Shown here: one piece after another, positions 54,686-60,698 of the stretch
How positions within the stretch are numbered: the stretch's first letter is position 1
Layout of the letters: every line of letters starts with the position of its first letter
DNA from: Vibrio ruber DSM 16370
Lineage (GTDB): Bacteria > Pseudomonadota > Gammaproteobacteria > Enterobacterales > Vibrionaceae
NCBI RefSeq assembly: GCF_900163965.1
Contig: NZ_FULE01000011.1
Coordinates: 1 to 60,698, forward strand
Direction: 5' to 3'
DNA length: 60,698 nucleotides
Program-made: the position numbers and the translations under genes
The notes under the pieces: generated by a model
The model's input: the letters and a program-made list of their open reading frames with translations, nothing else
The model's database searches: none
Told to the model about the DNA's origin: nothing

Positions 54686-55832
54686 GCCCGTCTCTCCCTT
54701 TCGTTTCGGAGTCAGAATTCGGTGTGTCCCCGTATTGAACAGCTTTTGTTGAGGTGTCTGTCCCTTTAATATCCGCATCCGTAAAAGCGTCTGTCCCTGC
54801 AACGCCTTCAACGGTTACTGCAACGCCTGTCCCTCTAACAGAGCTCCGTCTTGCCGCCAGTTCCTGAACCATTTCCCCGATTAAAACCACCGAGGTCACC
54901 AGCATTAAAATATAGGTGCATCCGATCATGCCCAGCCAAGGAGCCTGTAGGTTATTTTTCCCCTGAGCTAGCAACTCTCCCAATGAGGGGTAACCGGCAG
55001 GCAGGCCAAAACCGAGAAAATCTAAAGTGATCAGCGCGCCTAATGCCCCGACAAAAATAAACGGTAAATTACTGATCAAAGCAACGACAGCATTCGGCAA
55101 AATATGGGTGAAAATAATACGTCGGTCAGAAACACCGGCAATGATCGCAGCCTGCACGTAATCAAGCTGACGAATCCGCAATACTTCCGCCCGAACCTGC
55201 TGTGCCAAATGATGCCAGCCTAGCAGTGACAAGATAAGCAATAACATCCAAGGGCCCGGCTGCACTAGACTTGCCATAATCATGACAATAAAGATAGCCG
55301 GAATGGCTCCCCAGATTTCCGTAATTCGCTGTCCCAGCAGATCAACAACACCACCGAAGTAGCCCTGACAGGCACCAAAAAATAATGCCAGCAAAGCGAC
55401 AATGATGGTCAACCCAAGCGCAAACAATAAACTGATTTGCGTTCCGTAGAGAATTCGGGCCAGCACATCCCGACCTTGGTCATCGACACCCAGCCAGTTC
55501 ACCGCTGACGGGGGAGACGGAAAACTCACATCATAACTAATCGTATCAAACGAGAAATGAACCGGTGGCCATAACCACCAGCCATGTTGGGTAATTTCTT
55601 TGGCAACAAACGCATCTTTATAGTTTGCTTCTGTATCAAAAATACCGCCAAATACTGTTTCAGGGTAAACATGGAGCAATGGGAAATACCATTGCCCCTG
55701 ATACACGATCAGTAATGGTTTATCGTTGGCCAGTAAGGGGGACAGACAACTGATGAGAAAAATCATGGCAAGGAGCATCGCTGCAATTTTGCCTCTTCTG
55801 ACAACTTTAAACTGCTTGTCCTGTAATCTCAT
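54678..55832 (-). CDS. Peptide ABC importer permease, YejE-like, with repeat-derived C-terminal tail
   Basis: A 384-residue inner-membrane permease. An N-terminal helix is followed by a periplasmic loop (FPLLHVYPETVFGGIFDTEANYK region), then five to six helices and the permease coupling motif (EVLRIRQLDYVQAAIIAGVSDRRIIFTHILP region). The last 45 residues have no equivalent in the usual 340-residue YejE and consist of GTDAF, GTDTS units from repeat copies at 54757, 54790 and 54826. It overlaps both neighbours, showing tight coupling. Confidence 0.9.
   Translation of the reverse strand: MRLQDKQFKVVRRGKIAAMLLAMIFLISCLSPLLANDKPLLIVYQGQWYFPLLHVYPETVFGGIFDTEANYKDAFVAKEITQHGWWLWPPVHFSFDTISYDVSFPSPPSAVNWLGVDDQGRDVLARILYGTQISLLFALGLTIIVALLALFFGACQGYFGGVVDLLGQRITEIWGAIPAIFIVMIMASLVQPGPWMLLLILSLLGWHHLAQQVRAEVLRIRQLDYVQAAIIAGVSDRRIIFTHILPNAVVALISNLPFIFVGALGALITLDFLGFGLPAGYPSLGELLAQGKNNLQAPWLGMIGCTYILMLVTSVVLIGEMVQELAARRSSVRGTGVAVTVEGVAGTDAFTDADIKGTDTSTKAVQYGDTPNSDSETKGRDGRA
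54722..54840. repeat. Four repeat copies at the permease/ATPase gene junction
   Basis: Copies near 54724, 54757, 54790 and 54826. In the permease frame they give GTDA and GTDT units that extend its C-terminus; in the ATPase frame they give GQT units upstream of the chosen start. Confidence 0.82.
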
Positions 55833-56884
55833 CCGTTCACCGCCTCAAACGTCATCCTCGGGTCAATCAGGCGGTACAGAATATCACCCAGTAAAGTCAT
55901 CATCAGCCCAAGCAGCGAATAGACATAAATAATCCCCAACACCACCGGATAATCCCGCTGCAACAGCGATTCAAATGCCAGCAGCGCGACACCATCAAGC
56001 GAGAAGATAATTTCCACTAACAAAGCCCCGCCCATAAATAATGCCAGTAAATCAGCTGGAATTCGGGCTATCAGTACCAGTAGGCTGTTGGGTAATACAT
56101 GACGAAACAACACACTCTGACGGCTTTCACCGATACTGAGCGCCGTTTCGACATAAGGTTGATTGAGCTGATCGACCACTGAATTTCGGATCAAGACCGT
56201 AATCGGAGCCAGTCCGCCAGCGACACAAGTCATCACGGGTAAGAAAATATGCCAGAGATAATCTTTTATCTGTTCCATCAGCGTCATCTGTTCAAATCCC
56301 GGAGAAACCAGCCCCCGCAGTGGAAACCAGTCAAACACGCCGCCACCGGCGAATAGAATCATCAACAAAATCGCAATAATGAATGTTGGCAACGCGACAG
56401 AAAGAAAAAGCACAAAACTGGTCACTGCATCCAGCCATCCACCGCGATTGAGCGCTTTCCAGACCCCGAGAGGAATCGCGACCACATAGGTAATCAATAA
56501 ACTCCAAAAGCCGATGGAAAAAGACGTCGGCAATTTGCTCCCGATTAACGCAGCCACCGACTGACCACTAAAATAACTTTTACCGAGATCCAGCGTCAGA
56601 TAATGCCATACAGTCTCGGTATACCGTTGCCAAAGCGGCTGATCAAACCCGTACTGCCGGGCGATTTTCTGGCGCAACTGCGTATCGATCTGCTGCCCGT
56701 CCAACTGGGTGTTCTCACTTTCAAACAGAGACGTCGTGCCTGTATCCATTCCCCCCATTTGGGCGAGAACCGCATCAAGCGGTCCGCCCGGCAGCCACTG
56801 CAACAAAAAGAAATTCAGTGTCACAATCGCCAGCAAGGTCGGTATGATCAGGCACAACCGTTTGACTACATATTGGCGCATCAT
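55829..56884 (-). CDS. Peptide ABC importer permease, YejB-like
   Basis: A 351-residue inner-membrane permease of the DppB/YejB family: N-terminal helix RLCLIIPTLLAIVTLNFFLLQWLPGGPLD, a loop with QYGFDQPLWQRYTETVWHYLTLDLGKSY, then five helices with the coupling segment YVETALSIGESRQSVLFRHVLPNS. It overlaps the binding-protein gene and the next permease gene by four bases each. No repeat copy lies inside it. Confidence 0.92.
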   Translation of the reverse strand: MMRQYVVKRLCLIIPTLLAIVTLNFFLLQWLPGGPLDAVLAQMGGMDTGTTSLFESENTQLDGQQIDTQLRQKIARQYGFDQPLWQRYTETVWHYLTLDLGKSYFSGQSVAALIGSKLPTSFSIGFWSLLITYVVAIPLGVWKALNRGGWLDAVTSFVLFLSVALPTFIIAILLMILFAGGGVFDWFPLRGLVSPGFEQMTLMEQIKDYLWHIFLPVMTCVAGGLAPITVLIRNSVVDQLNQPYVETALSIGESRQSVLFRHVLPNSLLVLIARIPADLLALFMGGALLVEIIFSLDGVALLAFESLLQRDYPVVLGIIYVYSLLGLMMTLLGDILYRLIDPRMTFEAVNG

Positions 56885-58716
56885 GGGTGGGCGCTGTCCT
56901 GCTGTACGTTATTCCGACTGTCCCCGCTATTCCGACTGTCCCACCAAAATTCGATTTCATAGCCATAGGCCGGATCTACTTTCGGCCGGTGAATATAATT
57001 GGCATGTGCAACAAGCTGGAAGTTACGAGCCCATAACGGGAGAAAGTAGTATTTCCATTTCAACACCCGATCCAGAGCTCGGCCATAGACTTCGGTACTT
57101 TCATAACTATCGGCATGCACTAAATCTTTAACCAACGCATCAATCACCGGGTCATTAAATCCGGCAATATTATTACTGGTTGCCACATCAGCAAATGACG
57201 ACAATAAAGCAGAACGGACTTCGGTGTTGGGCGGAATACGCACTTTGTACTGAATGGGCGTCATATCAAACTGACGTTGCATCAACTGCTTATAGAATTC
57301 AGTACCTGAACGCACCGCGATTTGTCCTTCAATTCCCAGTCGTTTCAAATTTTGCAGATAGGCACCGAGGACAGGTTTCATCGCCGGAGACGGCACCAGA
57401 AAGTGAATCACAAACGGTTGATGATTGGCATCAACCAGCCGCCCCTGCTCGGTTTTCCAGCCGGCGGCTTCAAGCAGTTGCTTTGCTTTAATCAGGTTCG
57501 CCCGATCATTACCTGAACCATCGGTGGTCGGCCAATGAAAGGTTTCAGAGAACAATGCCGGTGGCAGTTCTTGTTTAAACGGTGCTAACACAGCGGCTTC
57601 TGATGAAGAAACAGGCCCTTCAGAGGCGAGAAAACTATTGTTAAACAGACTTTCCGCACGCTGATATTTGCCTTGAAAAGCACGTTGATTTAACCACTCA
57701 AAATCGAATGCGTACGCCAGTGCTTCGCGGGTTTTCGGGTTGGCAAACTTCTCTTCACGCAGATTGAACAGTAACGCAGTCACAAATGACGGTGCCTGAT
57801 AATCAATCCTGTCTTTAACGACTGTCCCTGTATCGAATGCCTTACCCTGATAGAGTTTTTGCCAGCGAGCCAGGTTAGACTCAGCAATATAATTCACTTC
57901 ACCGGCCGCTAGCGCTTGCACAGCCGCGTTGCGGTCACGGAAATATTCAACCCGAATCGTTTTGAAGTTATATTTGCCACGATTAACCGGCAGGTCTTTT
58001 CCCCAATAATCATCCCGTAATGCATAGGTAATACTTCGTCCCGGAATGACTGAGGTAATCCGATAAGGTCCGGAGCCAATCGGAATATCTAACGATGGTT
58101 TGGTGAAATCTTTCCTTTGCCAAACATGCTTTGGCAGGACAGGCAGATTACCGGAATTGAGAATTTGTAAACGGCTGCCGTGCTTACCAAAATTAAACTT
58201 CACTTCCCGCGGCCCCAGCACCTCAACCGAGTGTACGCTCTGAAAGCGGGATTTGATATTACTCAGCCCCACGGTTTGGTACTGTTTGACGGAAAATGCC
58301 ACATCCTCAGCGGTGACCGGTTGACCGTCGCTGAAACGGGCATTCTTTCTCAGTTTATAAGTCACCCACGAATCATCATCAGCAATGGTGATCGTTTCTG
58401 CCAGGGCACCATATCGGGTTTTGATTTCATCTTTGTCGTGGCCGCGATCGGTCAGACTGTCATAAAGCCAGAACAAGCCTCTGGGCTTGGTTCCCAGATT
58501 AATAAATTGATGCAACGAATCGAAACTACCGATTTCTGCAATCACCAATTCTCCTTGTTTCGGTGCATTCGGATTGGCATAGGCAAAATGGTCAAAATCG
58601 GCAGAATATTTCGGCTGTCCATACAGGGAAACAGCGTGGGTCACTTCATTCGCCACAACAGGCTGGCTCAGACAACTGATCGCCAGCATCAGTACGCCCA
58701 GTGTTTTTCTCAGCAT
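56881..58716 (-). CDS. Peptide/metallophore ABC importer substrate-binding protein, YejA-like
   Basis: A 611-residue periplasmic protein with a signal peptide ending PVVANE. The mature start (VSLYGQPKYSADFDHFAYANPNAPKQGELV region) and FDSLHQFINLG are typical of YejA, the binding protein of the peptide importer that also takes up microcin C. The extreme C-terminus (DSRNSGDSRN) is made from two repeat copies (CGACTGTCCC at 56915 and 56932). Position in a siderophore cluster suggests it brings the peptide, or its breakdown product, into the cytoplasm after TonB-dependent uptake. It overlaps the exporter gene by seven bases. Confidence 0.92.
   Translation of the reverse strand: MLRKTLGVLMLAISCLSQPVVANEVTHAVSLYGQPKYSADFDHFAYANPNAPKQGELVIAEIGSFDSLHQFINLGTKPRGLFWLYDSLTDRGHDKDEIKTRYGALAETITIADDDSWVTYKLRKNARFSDGQPVTAEDVAFSVKQYQTVGLSNIKSRFQSVHSVEVLGPREVKFNFGKHGSRLQILNSGNLPVLPKHVWQRKDFTKPSLDIPIGSGPYRITSVIPGRSITYALRDDYWGKDLPVNRGKYNFKTIRVEYFRDRNAAVQALAAGEVNYIAESNLARWQKLYQGKAFDTGTVVKDRIDYQAPSFVTALLFNLREEKFANPKTREALAYAFDFEWLNQRAFQGKYQRAESLFNNSFLASEGPVSSSEAAVLAPFKQELPPALFSETFHWPTTDGSGNDRANLIKAKQLLEAAGWKTEQGRLVDANHQPFVIHFLVPSPAMKPVLGAYLQNLKRLGIEGQIAVRSGTEFYKQLMQRQFDMTPIQYKVRIPPNTEVRSALLSSFADVATSNNIAGFNDPVIDALVKDLVHADSYESTEVYGRALDRVLKWKYYFLPLWARNFQLVAHANYIHRPKVDPAYGYEIEFWWDSRNSGDSRNNVQQDSAHP
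56908..56942. repeat. Two repeat copies at the 3' end of the binding-protein gene
   Basis: ATTCCGACTGTCCC occurs twice, 17 bases apart, and encodes the last part of the protein (DSRNSGDSRN). Confidence 0.75.
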
Positions 58717-60386
58717 GTTACGTCTTCCTTTTCATCAGCGGTATGATTCTGAAGGTGAGATGGGTAATCGTGGGCCGTTTCATCGTCCACCATGATATGT
58801 CCTTGATCAATCCGGTAGATTTTGTCAGCCATGTAGAAATAGTGATCATCATGCGTAATCGCTATCACGGTTTTTCCTCTGGCTTTCAACTCGGGAAGCA
58901 ACTCGGTGTAAAAGACTTTGCGGAATGCCGGATCCTGATCGGCTGCCCACTCATCCAACAGGATAATGCTACGATTCTCTAAATAGGCCAGCAGCAGTGC
59001 CAGACGTTTACGCTGCCCTTGAGACAGTTTGGTGGTACTGAGTTCGCCATCGCTGACCGTCACCTTCTGCTCCAGTGACAGCGCATTGAGATAATGTTCA
59101 ACCAGTGCCGAATCCGGTCTTTCACCCGATTCGTTAATCAGTTGTTTAAACAAATAAAAATCAGCAAATACCACAGAGAAATGGCTGAGAAACCAGTCGC
59201 GGTTCCCTTCGTCAATCTCCTGACCGGCAAACACGATTTTGCCTGTATGGGGGGTGTAAAGCCCGGTGACCAAACGGGCACACGTTGATTTACCGCTGCC
59301 GTTGCCCCCGACCCAAAACACCAGTTCGCCCTGCTGCAGTTCAAAATCAATCGGGCCGACACCAAAACCCGGCTCTCCGGATTCTGACGGGTATTGATAA
59401 GTCACATTTTTCATCTGTAACGATTGCCAGCATGTTTCGGGCTCCGGCAGCTCTCCTACCGCGTCTGTCCCTTCATGTAATGCCAGTTGTTGTACTTTGG
59501 CGTAAGCAACCGAACCTAAAATTAAACTGGGCAGCGAACCAATCATACCGGCAAGCGGAGAGCGTAAATACAGAATCGTCAGAGCAAATGTAGTGAGTTG
59601 TTCTTTGGTTCCCACCCCAAACAGACTGTGGATGAGAATAATTGAAGCGATTAACAGCAAAATGGACGTATTGACCCAACTGCCGTTTAAGACCGTATAA
59701 CGATCGGCTTTGACTTCCAGCCCCAGCGCCTTACTGACTATCGGTTTTAAACTGTTGCTAAAGAAACTACTGCGACGTTGACGGCTGAGTTTCAACTCGT
59801 TGCGCCCCAGTAGTAAACCGGAATAGCGGTCATAGAGTTGATCGTCATTCTCACGTACTTCTCGCTTCAACTGTCTTGATGCGGACATCAGTTGCCGTGC
59901 AATCACCACCGCGAGAATGGTCATCACCAATGTACAGAGGAAAAATGGCAGTGAAAGCTGTAACAGATAGCCATAACAACACAGCAGCACCGCAGCACCA
60001 TAGACCACAAATGGCAGGCTGTTAAACGCCTGACTAATCGACGTCACATCCTTGGTTAAAGCTGCCAGAATGGCGGGTTGGCCGAGTTGATCAATTCGCT
60101 CCACGGAAGTTTTTAACACCCGTTGAGACAGGTGCAATCGCAGCCGATACACCACATGATGGCCTAACGATGTCAACATTGCCTGAGAAAAAAAACTTAA
60201 GCCAAATAACAGGAAGATCAGGACAAATAGTAAAGCGACATCTTGACCGGTAATCACATCAGCCGATGAGACCCGGCTGATCATCGCAATCACTGCAACA
60301 CCTGCACCGGCACTCAAAGCACTTAACAAAATCGCCGTCAGAAACTTGAACGTGTTTCCCTTCAATAACGTCCAGACTAAGGTCAT
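58710..60386 (-). CDS. PvdE/SyrD-type cyclic-peptide ABC exporter
   Basis: A 558-residue fused transporter: six membrane helices (about 1-290), then an ATPase with Walker A GGNGSGKST, signature LSQGQRKRLAL and Walker B IILLDEWAADQDP followed by ITHDDHYF. This matches the PvdE family that moves siderophore peptides out of the cytoplasm. The frame continues to 60491 inside insertion-sequence DNA; the ATG at 60386 (MTLVWTLLKGNTFKF) is the likely native start. A repeat copy gives HEGTDAVGELPEPE in the linker near residue 305. It is the first gene of a six-gene coupled operon and has a weak Fur-like site upstream. Confidence 0.92.
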   Translation of the reverse strand: MTLVWTLLKGNTFKFLTAILLSALSAGAGVAVIAMISRVSSADVITGQDVALLFVLIFLLFGLSFFSQAMLTSLGHHVVYRLRLHLSQRVLKTSVERIDQLGQPAILAALTKDVTSISQAFNSLPFVVYGAAVLLCCYGYLLQLSLPFFLCTLVMTILAVVIARQLMSASRQLKREVRENDDQLYDRYSGLLLGRNELKLSRQRRSSFFSNSLKPIVSKALGLEVKADRYTVLNGSWVNTSILLLIASIILIHSLFGVGTKEQLTTFALTILYLRSPLAGMIGSLPSLILGSVAYAKVQQLALHEGTDAVGELPEPETCWQSLQMKNVTYQYPSESGEPGFGVGPIDFELQQGELVFWVGGNGSGKSTCARLVTGLYTPHTGKIVFAGQEIDEGNRDWFLSHFSVVFADFYLFKQLINESGERPDSALVEHYLNALSLEQKVTVSDGELSTTKLSQGQRKRLALLLAYLENRSIILLDEWAADQDPAFRKVFYTELLPELKARGKTVIAITHDDHYFYMADKIYRIDQGHIMVDDETAHDYPSHLQNHTADEKEDVTC

Positions 60387-60403
60387 ACAATACACCAGAA
60401 AAC

Positions 60404-60418
60404 AAATAAGAATTATTA
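60404..60418 (-). promoter_or_regulatory. Candidate Fur box upstream of the exporter operon
   Basis: On the minus strand TAATAATTCTTATTT matches about 10 of 14 informative positions of the 7-1-7 Fur motif TGATAATnATTATCA and contains the inverted repeat AATAA-TTC-TTATT. It is 18 bases before the ATG at 60386. Weaker than the site at 47919. Confidence 0.45.
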
Positions 60419-60465
60419 GCGTTCGTATTATGAACGAGTGTTTTGTAAAAAGATAGAGAAGAAAG

Positions 60466-60698
60466 TGTAACCATCCCAGTTTTAATGGCACGATAAGTTA
60501 GAGTTTTTCCTGCTGTCGTGTCTTTCCAAATACTCCCAAGGCGTGAGATCATTTAGTGAGTCATGTGGCCTTTCTTCGTTGTATTCCCTCATCCAGTTTT
60601 CTGTCAAATCCCGGACTTCATTCAGCGTTTTAAAAACATACATATCCAGAATTTCCGTTCGGTAGGTTCGATTAAAACGCTCAATATAAGAATTTTCT
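60466..60698 (-). mobile_element. IS3-family insertion sequence, right end (truncated by window edge)
   Basis: The end of an orfB gene is followed by a short stretch ending, on the plus strand, with TGTAACCATCCCAG at 60466, a likely terminal repeat since it starts with TG. The insertion lies 80 bases upstream of the exporter start and could have removed or replaced its native promoter. Confidence 0.6.
60482..60698 (-). CDS. IS3-family transposase OrfB, C-terminal part (DDE integrase)
   Basis: The last 72 codons of an integrase-type transposase. ENSYIERFNRTYRTEIL contains the catalytic Glu region of the DDE triad, and WMREYNEERPHDSLNDLTP is the conserved C-terminal block of the IS407/IS2-like groups. 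The frame is open to the window edge, so the gene may be intact outside. Confidence 0.9.
   Translation of the reverse strand, partial: ENSYIERFNRTYRTEILDMYVFKTLNEVRDLTENWMREYNEERPHDSLNDLTPWEYLERHDSRKNSNLSCH

Noticed and set aside
18191..60386. MbtH-like protein, phosphopantetheinyl transferase or catechol genes in the cluster
   Set aside because: I looked for short MbtH-type frames and for isochorismate pathway genes in the gaps and found none; they may lie elsewhere in the genome.
60387..60491. Extended N-terminus of the exporter from the first ATG of the open frame
   Set aside because: The extra 35 codons run into insertion-sequence DNA and the stop region of orfB; the family start matches the ATG at 60386.
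1..60698. Composite transposon formed by two like-oriented IS copies at the window edges
   Set aside because: Both elements are IS3-family and read leftward, but the orfA type on the left and the orfB type on the right belong to different subgroups, and their presumed ends (TGTAGTGGTACGG and TGTAACCATCCCAG) do not match beyond the first four bases.

Overview
The window looks like an accessory region of a Vibrionaceae (probably Vibrio) chromosome. The gene families, a PTS-rich left arm, Fur- and CRP-type operators and moderate G+C all fit, but this is a family-level judgement with no ribosomal or housekeeping marker to confirm it. Both ends run into IS3-family insertion sequences: an orfA start at 1-159 and an orfB end at 60482-60698.

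Left part (0.4-8 kb): a nucleotidyltransferase-HEPN protein, an AT-rich pair of unknown overlapping genes, then a seven-gene sugar operon behind a perfect CRP site (2801). The operon encodes a phosphofructokinase-like kinase, ascorbate-type PTS EIIB, EIIC and EIIA, a class II aldolase, a small unknown protein and a P-loop kinase. It is followed by an AraC regulator and a divergent EamA exporter whose 3' end carries a C9 tract.

Middle-left (10-18 kb): a bgl-type control module. A BglG-family antiterminator and a BglF-like PTS permease are read leftward behind an RNA antiterminator (RAT) site and terminator. A second, nearly consensus RAT plus terminator precedes a convergent anaerobic sulfatase-maturating radical SAM enzyme, so the antiterminator probably controls that gene as well. 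An Aer-like chemoreceptor, a secreted protein and an S4-domain protein follow.

Right part (18-60.4 kb): a siderophore-type nonribosomal peptide cluster. Three giant synthetases (2210, 2444 and 4890 aa; translation order right to left) give C-A(Asp)-T-C-A(Gly)-T / C-T-T-E-C-A(Ser)-T / TubC-C-A(Ser)-T-E-C-A(Asp)-T-T-E-C-A(Gly)-T-TE. Substrates were read by eye from the ten specificity residues. A SyrP-like Fe(II)/2-oxoglutarate hydroxylase heads the operon, predicting beta-hydroxyaspartate ligands. A divergent TonB-dependent receptor shares a Fur-box promoter region with it. A type II thioesterase, a nitroreductase-like protein, a YejABEF-like peptide importer and a PvdE-like exporter complete the cluster. 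The expected backbone is (acyl?)-OHAsp-Gly-D-X-Ser-D-Ser-D-OHAsp-Gly, with X unassigned because its module has no adenylation domain.

The most unusual signal is a dispersed mini-repeat (core GGGGACAGACGC, extended form about 18 bp). I count roughly 60 copies between 18.5 and 59.5 kb and none with the full core in the first 18 kb. Copies sit in intergenic DNA, in a terminator, and inside the synthetase, importer and exporter genes, where they are read in all six possible frames as GQT, GTD, DRR, LSP, VCP and SVP peptides. A REP-associated tyrosine transposase (RAYT) gene lies in the middle of the cluster and is the natural candidate for having spread them.
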